Assembly (NCBI RefSeq): GCF_947331465.1
Contig: NZ_CAMZOK010000001.1
Coordinates: forward strand, 744,001-808,000
DNA from: Shimia sp. Alg240-R146
GTDB taxonomy: Bacteria; Pseudomonadota; Alphaproteobacteria; Rhodobacterales; Rhodobacteraceae
DNA: 64,000 nt
Direction: 5' to 3'
Shown: piece by piece, positions 26,537 through 35,416 of the stretch
Numbering within the stretch: the stretch's first letter is position 1
Layout of the letters: each line of letters begins with the position of its first letter
Notes under the pieces: model-generated
Told to the model about the DNA's origin: nothing
Database searches by the model: none
The model's input: the letters and a program-made list of their open reading frames with translations, nothing else
Position numbers and translations under genes: made by a program

Positions 26537-27858
26537 GCATCGCAGCCAATGAAACCGATTTCCTGAAAGTTCAGGCCGATCAGCAATTTAGCCGCAAACG
26601 GTTGTTCAGCTTTGGTCTGCCTGTCGTGGTCTTGCTCTATCTGACCTATATTTTCTTCAACTTTGACGTGCCGGGCCTGGTCAAGCGTTTTGAAGTCGAC
26701 AATGCCCGGGCCCTTGTGGCCGATAGCTATAGCTACAAAACCCATATCACCCGCGACAACCGCACTGGTGATGTCACCGCCGCCATCGAAGGCGAGCGCA
26801 AAGGCTCTTATCCTGAGGGCACCGTCCCTGAATGGGTGACGTTGGGCGCGGCCGACAAGGTGATTGACCTTGGTGGTGGACATGAAATCGTCTTTGGGGC
26901 CGACAACTTTGTCAGCTACGACGTGCCGGGATACGGGTTGATCACGGCGCAGCCGAGCCGTGCGAGCGGTGTGCAAGCCAGCTTGCCAACCTCCGAAACG
27001 CCTGATTGGATCAATGCGTCCAAAAACCGGATGACGATCACCACCGACGCTGGCCGTTTGACGATCACCCGCAACCGCACCGAAGTCTTCCGCTACTTCG
27101 CTGGTTGGGAGCTCTTCTTCTTTACACTCGACAGCCCCTATTCGGGTCTTGGGTTTGGCGAGGTCATGTCGCGAGCGCTGGGCGGCGAATCTGCTGCGAT
27201 TTGGCAGGATTTCTGGAACAACAAGATGTGGCGCCACAAAGATGTGGCCTGGGCGTTGTTTGAAACCATCCTGATGGCGTTTTTGGGCACGATGGGCGCG
27301 GCGATTGTGGCTTTGCCGCTGGCATTTCTGGCGGCCAAGAATTTCACGCCTTTCACCGCCGTGCGCCAAATAACCCGCCGGTTCTTTGACTTCTTCCGTG
27401 GCGTAGACGCGCTGATCTGGACCATCGTGCTTGCCCGCGCTTTTGGGCCCGGTCCTCTGACCGGTGCATTGGCGATCCTGATCACCGACACAGGAAGCTT
27501 TGGTAAAATGTTCTCCGAGGCGCTGGAAAACGTCGACAAGAAACAGATCGAGGGCATTCAATCCACCGGTGCGAAACCGTTGCAGCGATATCGCTTTGGG
27601 GTGATCCCGCAGGTGACACCTGTGTTGCTTAGCCAGATCCTGTATTATCTGGAAAGCAACACCCGCAGCGCGACCATCATTGGCGCGATCACCGGTGGCG
27701 GCATTGGTTTGATGCTGACCCAAGCGATGATCACCCAAAAAGACTGGGAAGAGGTCGCCTATTACATCGTTTTGATCATTCTGATGGTGATGGCGATGGA
27801 TTGGTTCTCGGGCTGGCTGCGCCGCAAATTGATCGCGGGCGACGAAAGCGGGCGCTAA
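26533..27858 (+). CDS. phnE: Phosphonate ABC transporter permease PhnE (second copy, long)
   Basis: A 441-residue permease, about 150 residues longer than the usual PhnE. One N-terminal helix (about residues 27-45) is followed by a hydrophilic, probably periplasmic insert up to about residue 240. The standard permease core then has the coupling loop EGIQSTGAKPLQRYRFGVIP and SATIIGAITGGGIGLMLTQA. This long second PhnE is common in roseobacter phnCDEE operons (family knowledge). Its start overlaps phnE1 and a hairpin terminator follows it. Confidence 0.92.
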   Translation: MSIAANETDFLKVQADQQFSRKRLFSFGLPVVVLLYLTYIFFNFDVPGLVKRFEVDNARALVADSYSYKTHITRDNRTGDVTAAIEGERKGSYPEGTVPEWVTLGAADKVIDLGGGHEIVFGADNFVSYDVPGYGLITAQPSRASGVQASLPTSETPDWINASKNRMTITTDAGRLTITRNRTEVFRYFAGWELFFFTLDSPYSGLGFGEVMSRALGGESAAIWQDFWNNKMWRHKDVAWALFETILMAFLGTMGAAIVALPLAFLAAKNFTPFTAVRQITRRFFDFFRGVDALIWTIVLARAFGPGPLTGALAILITDTGSFGKMFSEALENVDKKQIEGIQSTGAKPLQRYRFGVIPQVTPVLLSQILYYLESNTRSATIIGAITGGGIGLMLTQAMITQKDWEEVAYYIVLIILMVMAMDWFSGWLRRKLIAGDESGR

Positions 27859-27872
27859 GCTTACTCTGAACG

Positions 27873-27907
27873 AAAAGGGGCGGGCGGACTCGTCCGGCCC
27901 TTTTATT
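27873..27907 (+). terminator. Intrinsic terminator after phnE2
   Basis: A GC-rich stem (GGGCGGAC / GTCCGGCCC) with a short loop, flanked by AAAAGG and TTTTATT, lies 15 bases after the phnE2 stop. Confidence 0.65.
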
Positions 27908-27966
27908 TGTTCCCTCAATACCTCCGCCGGAGGATCACATCTCTTCCTCAACCGGAGACACAGACC

Positions 27967-28584
27967 ATGGCCAAACTTTCGGCAGACGCCCCTTTGATCC
28001 ATCCCGATTGTATTCTGCACGAGGTCACCTATGGCCGGTTTGTCGAAATCGGACAGGGCAGCCGGATCATCAATGCGCGGTTTGATGACTACTCATACTG
28101 TGACCGCATGGCCGAGGTGGCCAATGCCGAGATCGGCAAGTTTGCCAACATCGCCGCCTTCAGCCGGATCGGTGCCACGGATCACCCGATGGAAAACGCT
28201 TCCCTTCATCATTTCCTCTATCGCTCTGCAGATTATTTTGACGACGCGGAGCACGATGTCGCGTTCTTTGAGCACCGCGCAAGCCGCGTGGCGCGGATCG
28301 GGCACGACACATGGATTGGGCACGGGGCGATGATCAAGCCGGAGGTCAGTTTGGGTCACGGCAGTATCGTGGCGGCGGGTGCGGTGGTCACCAAAGACGT
28401 GCCGCCTTACATGATTGTGGCAGGAACACCGGCGACGCCGTTGCGGCCAAGGTTTTCGCAAGCGGTCGCGGACCGGCTTTTGGCCTTGGAGTGGTGGGAT
28501 TGGGACCACGACGCGCTGAGGGCGGCGCTGACGGATTTCCGCAGCCTCAAGGCCGAGGCGTTTTTGGAAAAATATGAGCGGTGA
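27967..28584 (+). CDS. Phosphonate-locus hexapeptide-repeat acyltransferase
   Basis: A 205-residue left-handed beta-helix protein: repeated hexapeptide-like turns run from about residue 15 to 150 (for example VEIGQGSRIINARF, IGKFANIAAFSRIG, GHDTWIGHGAMIKP, GHGSIVAAGAVVTKDVPP). This is the transferase type often found in phn operons and annotated as a phosphonate metabolism acetyltransferase. It resembles chloramphenicol/xenobiotic acetyltransferases; the acceptor might be an aminoalkylphosphonate, as for PhnO, but that is inference. The ATG at 27967 follows an ACCGGAGA; an upstream in-frame start at 27907 lies in the terminator region. Confidence 0.88.
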   Translation: MAKLSADAPLIHPDCILHEVTYGRFVEIGQGSRIINARFDDYSYCDRMAEVANAEIGKFANIAAFSRIGATDHPMENASLHHFLYRSADYFDDAEHDVAFFEHRASRVARIGHDTWIGHGAMIKPEVSLGHGSIVAAGAVVTKDVPPYMIVAGTPATPLRPRFSQAVADRLLALEWWDWDHDALRAALTDFRSLKAEAFLEKYER

Positions 28585-28747
28585 TGGCGTGGAAAGGCCG
28601 GCGGGTTCTGCGATAGGGTGTGGTTGGCGTTGCAGAGAATGGCGGGTTAGAGCCCAAAGTACCAGATTCTGCGCGGTCTACGAGCGTCTGCTTCCAAAGG
28701 TTCGCCATGATTGTTAGGATCAGTTTGAACTTTTTTGGAGTAACTTT

Positions 28748-29491
28748 GTGCGCAAACCCAAGGGTCGCCTGACCGATGCATTTAGTATGCCAGACGATGA
28801 AGCTGGGAAGCCTCGCACTGTCCTGATGTTGGATCAGCTCACGCATGTCCCAGAGGCAGGAGACGTCTTGCAAGTCGCTGATCGTAACTTGCCGATTGCT
28901 CAGGTCGATGGTCGGCGGACAAGGAATTGCTTGACGGGCTGGAAGTTGACAGGGCGGGGTTGTGTTGCTGTCTTGATCAACGAACCGACGGACACTCTGC
29001 GACCATTGGTACAGCGACCAGATCGTCTTTTTGTCACGTGGAGGCCTAAAGACGAATTGCCTTGGCACTTCCAAACTGACGATCTGCCGACATTTACGCA
29101 TCTCAATGAAGGTTGGAACGCGGATCCAAATGATGTCGGCCTCAAGATTGAGCAAAGCGGCGAAACGCTGTTGGCTCATATGCGGCCAAATCCATATGTC
29201 TATCGTGAATACGAGTACGCACCTGCGATCACAGTCTGCTTCAAAGGCTGCAAGCGGTATCGTGTGACACCAGTAAATGACCATGGATGGTATGACGGCC
29301 AATGCCGTTTCAGCGGGCTTGCACCGTCATGGGGCGAGTTCTACGAAATCTCAGGCAACACCCGAGACGATATGGACCCCACACCTTGGATCACGATGGC
29401 AGGATCTGGAACGCGGCATTTTCATTTCTACCTGAGAGACGAAGCCCTTGAGGTCAAAGCGCAAGATTGGTCGATGGAAACTAAAAGCTGA
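28748..29491 (+). CDS. Hypothetical protein in the phosphonate locus
   Basis: A 247-residue soluble protein that I do not recognise. The GTG start is well supported by GGAG 7 bases upstream. There is no signal peptide or membrane helix. It is rich in Trp, Arg and Asp, with clusters such as WRPKDELPWHF and YAPAITVCFKGCKRYRV, and reads as a compact beta-rich domain. Codon use is less GC-biased than in flanking phn genes, suggesting separate acquisition. It sits between the hexapeptide transferase and phnM1 with gaps of 160 and 90 bases, so it is probably its own transcription unit. Confidence 0.65.
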   Translation: MRKPKGRLTDAFSMPDDEAGKPRTVLMLDQLTHVPEAGDVLQVADRNLPIAQVDGRRTRNCLTGWKLTGRGCVAVLINEPTDTLRPLVQRPDRLFVTWRPKDELPWHFQTDDLPTFTHLNEGWNADPNDVGLKIEQSGETLLAHMRPNPYVYREYEYAPAITVCFKGCKRYRVTPVNDHGWYDGQCRFSGLAPSWGEFYEISGNTRDDMDPTPWITMAGSGTRHFHFYLRDEALEVKAQDWSMETKS

Positions 29492-29583
29492 CCTTCGTTT
29501 TCGTTTCCCGAAAGGCAACAAAGTCCCGGAAAGCCGCCGCGCCGAATGTCTGCCCCCAGCTAAAGGCCAAACTACATGGTGAT

Positions 29584-30765
29584 CTACTCAGCGGCCATCT
29601 TCATATGCGCGGGCGAGGCAAAGAACCGCTGCGCCGCTATGCCCGTGAGGTGGCTGATGCGACCACCGGAGATTGTGCCTTCGATTGCGTGGGTCTGCTC
29701 GTTCACGATGGCAATGTCGGCGCGTTTTCCATGATCCAATGTGCCACGGTCATGCAGCCCCATGATGTCGGCTGGTGTGCGGGATATCATTGCCCAGGCT
29801 TGGGGCAGCGTGCACAGGCCGTCGTCAACCAGACGGAAAGCCGCTTTGGCGAGGGCGGGGTAGTGATAGTCCGAGACCAACACGTCACACAGCCCTTCGG
29901 CGACCAGATTGGCGGCGCGAATGTTGCCCGCCTGCGATCCGCCTCTGACGACATTCGGGGCGCCCATAATCACACAATCCCCAACGGCTTTGGCCACCGC
30001 AGCCGCGCCACGTGCCGTGGGAAATTCGCAAATCCGTGCACCAATCAGGGAAAACCGCTCGCGCGTGTCGGCATCGGGGTCATCATGGCTGCCGTAGCGA
30101 ATTCCCAGCGTGTCAAACGCATCCGCAAGCGTACAAAGATAGCGCGGCACGCGGGCTTCCTGTTCGATGGCGTCGTTGACGATGGCCATGTGCTGTGCGG
30201 CTGTGCGCCCGCTTTTCGTGGCCCAAAGCATGATCTCGTCGGGCTTTTCACGGGCCAGCTGGCGTGCTTCGTCGAGGTGATTGTTGAAGACAACATAGTC
30301 GATGGCATGGCGGCGAACGGCCGCCAAAAGCCGGTCTGTTGTGTCGACGGTATGGGTTTCGCAGCGCACTTGAATGCGCAGATCGCTGACCGCGTGGGGG
30401 CGGTAATGGTCCAGTGCATCAAACAGGTCTTCGGCAAAATCAGGGCCGCGATGGCCGCCTTCCCAGCTCCAGCTTTGGGCAAGCCATGCGGTGGTCACAC
30501 CATTGGCCGCCATGTCGCGGTCGGTGGCGCGCAGACCCATTTCCAGCGGAAACGGCGCGGAGGGACGTGGTGCGATGTGGCGCTCAAATGCGTCGCCGTG
30601 CATGTCGATAATGCCGGGCAAAAGCAAGTAACCGGACAGGTCTACTTCCGGCAACGGGCCTTTTGAGATGCGTCCTTTGTCAACCACCAGAGAGCGGCTT
30701 TGCAGGGTGCCATCGCGCAGGATTTTGGCGCCTGTAAGGCGCAGGGACAGTGTTGATCTGGACAT
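29584..30765 (-). CDS. phnM: PhnM-like amidohydrolase, divergent paralogue
   Basis: A 393-residue amidohydrolase of the PhnM family (alpha-D-ribose 1-methylphosphonate 5-triphosphate diphosphatase). It keeps the metal-binding start (IIDMHGDAFERHIAPRP), YGSHDDPDADTRER, the GAPNVVRGGSQAGNI segment and VSDYHYPALAKAAF. However, the SLMDHTPGQRQF motif of canonical PhnM (present in the second copy at 37439) is replaced by VVFNNHLDEARQLA. It lies 80 bases downstream of phnF on the same strand and is probably co-transcribed. Its substrate may differ from that of the canonical enzyme. Confidence 0.85.
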   Translation of the reverse strand: MSRSTLSLRLTGAKILRDGTLQSRSLVVDKGRISKGPLPEVDLSGYLLLPGIIDMHGDAFERHIAPRPSAPFPLEMGLRATDRDMAANGVTTAWLAQSWSWEGGHRGPDFAEDLFDALDHYRPHAVSDLRIQVRCETHTVDTTDRLLAAVRRHAIDYVVFNNHLDEARQLAREKPDEIMLWATKSGRTAAQHMAIVNDAIEQEARVPRYLCTLADAFDTLGIRYGSHDDPDADTRERFSLIGARICEFPTARGAAAVAKAVGDCVIMGAPNVVRGGSQAGNIRAANLVAEGLCDVLVSDYHYPALAKAAFRLVDDGLCTLPQAWAMISRTPADIMGLHDRGTLDHGKRADIAIVNEQTHAIEGTISGGRISHLTGIAAQRFFASPAHMKMAAE

Positions 30766-30844
30766 GGGTTATGCTCAATCTCGGTTTTCTCGAACCGTAC
30801 ATGTCCTATGTGTCGCCTGCGTGACGGGTGGCGGGTTTTTGCCC

Positions 30845-31558
30845 CTATTCAGACAGGGTCAATGTCACGCGGTCTCCGGCAAACCACGTGGTGCCAAATT
30901 CGATGGGGCGCTGGTTGGTGTCGACGTTTACCCCGACGGAGCGCAGGATTGGGTCGCCTTCTGAAATGCGCAGATGCAGGGCCTGCGTTGCGGACGCGGG
31001 ACGTGCCGCCAAGCGGGTCTGGGCACGGGTGTAGTCGGTGATGCCATGTTCCTTGAGCGCCGCGGTGACAGAGCGCAGGCGATCAAGTTGGGCGGTGAGA
31101 TCCGGAAAGCGGTCGGCGGGAAAGACAGAGCGGAAGACGGCGATGGGTTGACCATCCGCGAGCGACAGACCGTCGTAGACGTGAACTTGTGCGCCCTCAG
31201 AAAGGCCAAGGGCGTCGGCTTCGGTCGCGTCAGCGAGGCGTGTTTCAAGATGCAGTATTTCTTTGCCCGGTAGACGCCCGGCCTGTTCCAGATTGCGGTG
31301 GTAGCGGACGCGTTTGCCGATCGCATAGTCTGTAGGAACCTGAGCCACAAAGACGCCCGCGCCGCGGCGGGCGTGGATCAACCCATTGTCAGACATGGAT
31401 TTTAGAGCGTGGCGAACCGTATGGCGGTTGACCCCGAAGCGTGCGGAAAGCTCGGCCTCGGTGGGCAACTTGTCGCCCGGTCCATAGCGGCCTTCGGCGA
31501 TGTCTTCGGTCAGAGCGGCGGCAATGGACTGCCAGATAGGTGTGCGTTTGACTGTCAT
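30845..31558 (-). CDS. phnF: GntR family regulator PhnF (HutC-type)
   Basis: A 237-residue regulator: an N-terminal GntR winged helix (LPTEAELSARFGVNRHTVRHAL, residues 30-51 in two parts) and a C-terminal UTRA effector domain of the HutC subfamily. It is divergent from phnG, and the 113-base gap contains a long perfect inverted repeat of TTGTCTA/TAGACAA type, the half-site expected for PhnF. It is therefore the likely repressor of the C-P lyase operon and of its own transcription with phnM1. Confidence 0.92.
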   Translation of the reverse strand: MTVKRTPIWQSIAAALTEDIAEGRYGPGDKLPTEAELSARFGVNRHTVRHALKSMSDNGLIHARRGAGVFVAQVPTDYAIGKRVRYHRNLEQAGRLPGKEILHLETRLADATEADALGLSEGAQVHVYDGLSLADGQPIAVFRSVFPADRFPDLTAQLDRLRSVTAALKEHGITDYTRAQTRLAARPASATQALHLRISEGDPILRSVGVNVDTNQRPIEFGTTWFAGDRVTLTLSE

Positions 31559-31623
31559 CAGAGGTCTTTTGTCATGAAAAGTTCACGGGTCTTGGGATTG
31601 CGCGACTCGCATCGTGCGGCTAG

Positions 31624-31657
31624 GATTTGTCTAGTTGTATAGGAATATAGACAAATC
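31624..31657. promoter_or_regulatory. PhnF operator in the phnF-phnG gap
   Basis: GATTTGTCTA (31624-31633) and TAGACAAATC (31648-31657) are perfect 10-base inverted arms with a 14-base spacer. An additional TTGTATAG half-site (31635-31642) lies inside, and TGTCTAGA overlaps the phnG start region. HutC-type regulators recognise TTGTxTAGACAA-like DNA. Placement between phnF and phnG supports autoregulation. Confidence 0.65.
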
Positions 31658-31671
31658 AGCAAGGTGTCTAG

Positions 31672-32115
31672 ATGACCGCAGAAAATAACAGACGCTCATG
31701 GATGTCGGTGTTGGCCAAGACGCCAGCGGGACGGCTTTTGGCGCTTTGGCATGAGTTGGGCGCAGAGCCTGATTTTCACTGGCTGCGCGCGCCGGAGATT
31801 GGCGCGACGATGGTACGAGGCCGCCTCGGTGGCACCGGTGCTCCGTTCAATTTAGGGGAAATGACGCTGACACGATGTGCGTTGCAGCTGGAGAGTGGCG
31901 CGGTTGGACATGGGTATGTGCAGGGGCGCGACAAGGACAAAGCGCGGGTCGCTGCGTTGGTGGATGCGTTGATGCAGACCGAACAGGCCGAGGCTGTGCG
32001 CGCGGCGATCCTGACGCCGTTGCAGGCAGAAATGACGGCCAGCAAAGGCACGCGTGCGGCAAAGGCTGCGGCGACGAAGGTGGATTTCTTCACCATGGTG
32101 CGGGGGGAAGACTGA
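31672..32115 (+). CDS. phnG: C-P lyase core subunit PhnG
   Basis: A 147-residue subunit of the PhnGHIJ core, which with PhnL/PhnI transfers the phosphonate to ribose triphosphate. Family segments VMVRGRLGGTGAPFNLGEMT-like (here TMVRGRLGGTGAPFNLGEM) and LTRCALQLESGAVGHGYVQG are clear. It is the first gene of the plus-strand operon, immediately after the PhnF operator. Its stop TGA shares a base with the phnH ATG. Confidence 0.94.
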   Translation: MTAENNRRSWMSVLAKTPAGRLLALWHELGAEPDFHWLRAPEIGATMVRGRLGGTGAPFNLGEMTLTRCALQLESGAVGHGYVQGRDKDKARVAALVDALMQTEQAEAVRAAILTPLQAEMTASKGTRAAKAAATKVDFFTMVRGED

Positions 32116-32684
32116 TGGATGCAGATGTCCTAAAGGGCGGTTTTGCAGATGCGCCGATTGAGGCAGCACATGCCTTTCGCGCGGCGATGACTGCGATTGC
32201 GCGCCCCGGAAAGATCGAAACCCTAAAAGGCGCGGTGCCGCCTGCGCCGATGTCGGTGGCGGCGGGAACCTTGGTTCTGACGTTGTGCGACCCTGACACG
32301 CCTGTCTTTCTTGCGGGCGAATGGGATTGCCAGCCGGTGCGCGACTGGATCGCGTTTCATGTGGGTGCCCCGATTGTGAGCGCTGCTGAGGCGATGTTTG
32401 CGATTGGCGATTGGGCGGGTTTGGCGCCGCACACGCAGTTTGCGATTGGCACGCCGGAATACCCGGATCGCTCGGCCACTTTGATTGTCGAGTGCGACGC
32501 TTTGAAAGCAGACGGCGCGGTGCTGCGGGGCCCCGGCATCAAAGACACGGCGTCGATGGGATTGCCTGAAGTAGACGCGTTTCAGATGAATGCGATGCTG
32601 TTTCCCTTGGGCTTGGACTTTTTCTTCACCAGCGGGGACCAAGTGTCCGCGTTGCCACGTACAACGAAAGTGGAGGCGGCCTGA
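32115..32684 (+). CDS. phnH: C-P lyase core subunit PhnH
   Basis: A 189-residue subunit of the C-P lyase core complex. The start at 32115 overlaps the phnG stop (TGATG), which fixes it; a longer in-frame reading begins inside phnG and is not used. Recognisable segments are EAAHAFRAAMTAIARPGKIE and the C-terminal FPLGLDFFFTSGDQVSALPRTT (written here as a 22-residue region, about 160-181). It ends on the first base of phnI. Confidence 0.93.
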   Translation: MDADVLKGGFADAPIEAAHAFRAAMTAIARPGKIETLKGAVPPAPMSVAAGTLVLTLCDPDTPVFLAGEWDCQPVRDWIAFHVGAPIVSAAEAMFAIGDWAGLAPHTQFAIGTPEYPDRSATLIVECDALKADGAVLRGPGIKDTASMGLPEVDAFQMNAMLFPLGLDFFFTSGDQVSALPRTTKVEAA

Positions 32685-33778
32685 TGTATGTTGCAGTTAA
32701 AGGCGGCGAGCGTGCGATTGACAATGCGCACGCGTGGTTGGCCGAAGAACGGCGCGGTGATCTGGATGTGGCTGAGCTGTCGATTGCGCAAATCCGCGAA
32801 CAGCTGTCACTGGCTGTGAACCGTGTAATGGCAGAAGGGTCGCTGTATGACCCCGATCTGGCGGCGCTGGCGATCAAGCAATCCCGCGGCGACATGATCG
32901 AGGCGATTTTCCTGATCCGCGCCTATCGCACCACATTGCCCCGGTTTGGTGCCACGGCCCCTGTGGACACCGAGGCGATGGCTTGTGACCGACGGATTTC
33001 GGCGACCTTTAAAGATGCGCCCGGCGGGCAGGTCTTGGGGCCAACGTTTGACTACACACACCGTTTGCTGGATTTTGCTTTGGCCGCCGAGGGGGACATT
33101 CCTGAAGCGCCCCAAAGTGAGCCGCGCACGGAGGTCACACCGCATATCACCGAGTTCCTCAATCAAGAGGGTTTGATCCAGACCGAAGTGTCATCGGATG
33201 ACGTTCCGGGGGATTTGACGCGCGAACCGTTGGAATTGCCAAGTTCGCGTCCTTTGCGTCTGCAGGCTTTGACGCGGGGCGATGAGGGATTTGTTCTGTC
33301 GATGGCCTATTCGACGCAGCGTGGCTATGGCCGAAACCATGCCTTTGTAGGCGAGTTGCGCATCGGCAAAGTGGCTGTGGAAATGGACATCCCTGAATTG
33401 GGTTTCGCGATCGAAGTTGGTGAGATCGAGTTGACGGAATGTGAGACAGTAAACCAGTTTCAGGGCTCCAAGACCGAGCCGCCGCAGTTCACGCGCGGTT
33501 ACGGACTGGTGTTTGGACAATCCGAGCGTAAGTCGATTTCGATGGCTTTGGTGGACCGTGCGCTGCGCTGGCAAGAGCTGGGCGAAGACAACATGGGCGC
33601 GCCTGCGCAGGACGAAGAGTTCGTGCTGTATCACTCCGACAACATTCAGGCGACGGGCTTTTTGGAGCACATCAAGCTGCCGCATTATGTCGATTTCCAA
33701 TCTGAGTTGGAGCTGATCCGCAAGCTGCGCCGCGAGGCGATGGAAAACATCAATCCCGTGCAGGAGGCGGCGGAATGA
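32684..33778 (+). CDS. phnI: C-P lyase core subunit PhnI
   Basis: A 364-residue subunit. In E. coli, PhnI with PhnG, H and L forms the nucleosidase-like activity that displaces the base from ATP to make alkylphosphonate-ribose triphosphate. Typical segments are MYVAVKGGERAIDNAHAWL, IKQSRGDMIEAIFLIRAYRT, and the MAYSTQRGYGRNHAFVGELR region near residue 205. It overlaps phnJ by ATGA. Confidence 0.95.
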   Translation: MYVAVKGGERAIDNAHAWLAEERRGDLDVAELSIAQIREQLSLAVNRVMAEGSLYDPDLAALAIKQSRGDMIEAIFLIRAYRTTLPRFGATAPVDTEAMACDRRISATFKDAPGGQVLGPTFDYTHRLLDFALAAEGDIPEAPQSEPRTEVTPHITEFLNQEGLIQTEVSSDDVPGDLTREPLELPSSRPLRLQALTRGDEGFVLSMAYSTQRGYGRNHAFVGELRIGKVAVEMDIPELGFAIEVGEIELTECETVNQFQGSKTEPPQFTRGYGLVFGQSERKSISMALVDRALRWQELGEDNMGAPAQDEEFVLYHSDNIQATGFLEHIKLPHYVDFQSELELIRKLRREAMENINPVQEAAE

Positions 33779-34644
33779 GCGATTATAACTTTGCCTATCT
33801 GGACGAGCAGACCAAACGCATGATCCGGCGCGCGATCCTAAAGGGGCTTGCCATTCCCGGATATCAGGTGCCGTTCGCCAGCCGCGAAATGCCAATGCCT
33901 TATGGCTGGGGCACGGGCGGTGTGCAGGTGTCTGCCGCGACCCTCACGCCGGATGACACCTTTAAGGTCATCGATCAGGGGGCAGATGACACCACCAACG
34001 CTGTGTCGATCCGCAAGTTCTTCGAGAAGACCGCAGGCGTGGCCACAACCGAAGAAACCAGCGCGGCAAGCGTCATTCAGACCCGCCACCGCATCCCAGA
34101 GGACGAACTGCGCGAAGATCAGATCCTTGTGTATCAGGTGCCAATTCCCGAGCCTTTGCGGTTTCTGGAGCCGTCTGAGGTGGAAACACGCAAGATGCAC
34201 AGCCTTGAAGAATATGGCCTGATGCATGTCAAACTGTATGAGGACATCGCCAAACACGGCGCGATTGCCACGTCTTACGCCTATCCGGTGAAAGTCGAGG
34301 GGCGCTATGTGATGGACCCAAGCCCAATCCCGAAGTTCGACAACCCGAAGATGGAAATGGCGGGCATTCAATTGTTCGGCGCGGGGCGCGAACAGCGGAT
34401 TTACGCGCTGCCGCCGTATTGTCAGGTGGTCAGCCTCGATTTTGATGACTTCCCGTTTGAGGCCAGCAAAGCAGATCACGCCTGCGACATGTGTGGCGCG
34501 ACCGACAGTTATCTGGACGAAGTTATCATGGATGACGCGGGCAACCGGATGTTTGTGTGTTCGGACACAGATTATTGCGCCAGCCGCCGCAAGGCGGGGC
34601 ATGTGGGTGCGCAAGGCACACCTTTTGAGGAGGACGCGGCATGA
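33775..34644 (+). CDS. phnJ: Carbon-phosphorus lyase PhnJ (radical SAM)
   Basis: The catalytic C-P bond cleaving enzyme, a radical SAM protein with a 4Fe-4S cluster, producing methane (or alkane) and ribose cyclic phosphate. The four essential cysteines are at C237, C240, C262 and C268; the spacing C-x2-C-x21-C-x5-C equals that of the E. coli enzyme. YNFAYLDEQTKRMIRRAILK at the start and GYQVPFASREMPMPYGWGTG are strongly conserved. The length of 289 is normal, so the enzyme looks intact. Confidence 0.96.
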   Translation: MSDYNFAYLDEQTKRMIRRAILKGLAIPGYQVPFASREMPMPYGWGTGGVQVSAATLTPDDTFKVIDQGADDTTNAVSIRKFFEKTAGVATTEETSAASVIQTRHRIPEDELREDQILVYQVPIPEPLRFLEPSEVETRKMHSLEEYGLMHVKLYEDIAKHGAIATSYAYPVKVEGRYVMDPSPIPKFDNPKMEMAGIQLFGAGREQRIYALPPYCQVVSLDFDDFPFEASKADHACDMCGATDSYLDEVIMDDAGNRMFVCSDTDYCASRRKAGHVGAQGTPFEEDAA

Positions 34645-35411
34645 CACCGCTTCTGCAAGTTCAGAACATCAGCAAGTTTTACGGCCACCGGATTGGCTGT
34701 CAGGACGTGAATTTCGATCTCTACCCCGGAGAAGTCATGGGGATTGTTGGGGAAAGCGGTTCGGGCAAATCTACGCTCCTCAACTGCCTCGCCGGTTTTC
34801 TAACTCCAGAGACCGGCGAGGTGCGATTTGAAATGCGCGATGGCGAGATGCGCGACACGGTCACGATGAGTGAGCCGGAGCGTCGTATGCTGAGCCGCAC
34901 CGATTGGGCCTTTGTGCATCAACACGCGCGCGACGGGTTGCGGATGAACGTGTCGGCGGGCGGCAACGTTGGCGAGCGGCTGATGGCTGTGGGTGCGCGG
35001 CATTACGGCAATATCCGTGCTGAGGCCGTCGATTGGCTGGGCCGGGTTGAAATCAGCGAAGAGCGTGTGGACGATCGCCCGACGCAGTTTTCCGGCGGGA
35101 TGCAGCAGCGTTTGCAGATTGCGCGCAACCTGGTGACAGGGCCGCGGTTGGTGTTCATGGACGAACCCACGGGCGGGCTGGATGTGTCGGTGCAGGCGCG
35201 CTTGCTGGATTTGTTACGCGGATTGGTGCGGGAAATGGGACTGAGCGCCATTATCGTGACGCATGATCTGGCCGTGGTGCGTCTGCTGGCGGACCGGTTG
35301 ATGGTGATGAAGGATGGTCATGTGGTGGAAACCGGCCTGACCGATCAGGTGCTGGATGATCCGCAACATGCGTACACGCAGTTGTTGGTGAGTTCGGTTC
35401 TGCAAGTTTAA
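34641..35411 (+). CDS. phnK: C-P lyase ABC-type subunit PhnK
   Basis: A 256-residue ABC ATPase-like subunit that docks on the C-P lyase core. Walker A GESGSGKST (residues 37-45), signature FSGGMQQRLQIARNL and Walker B VFMDEPTGGLDVSVQ are present. It overlaps phnJ by ATGA. It is followed by a 75-base gap holding a hairpin-rich repeat, the only break in the otherwise overlapping phnG-N chain. Confidence 0.94.
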   Translation: MTPLLQVQNISKFYGHRIGCQDVNFDLYPGEVMGIVGESGSGKSTLLNCLAGFLTPETGEVRFEMRDGEMRDTVTMSEPERRMLSRTDWAFVHQHARDGLRMNVSAGGNVGERLMAVGARHYGNIRAEAVDWLGRVEISEERVDDRPTQFSGGMQQRLQIARNLVTGPRLVFMDEPTGGLDVSVQARLLDLLRGLVREMGLSAIIVTHDLAVVRLLADRLMVMKDGHVVETGLTDQVLDDPQHAYTQLLVSSVLQV

Positions 35412-35416
35412 AGGCG

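Noticed and set aside
26461-28020. 519-residue open frame on the minus strand
   Set aside because: Antisense to phnE1/phnE2 with the same shadow composition; crosses a terminator and two clear genes.
28600-28720. tRNA-like fragment downstream of the hexapeptide transferase
   Set aside because: The sequence suggested a T-arm-like inverted segment, but it lacks the TTCRA loop and any cloverleaf.
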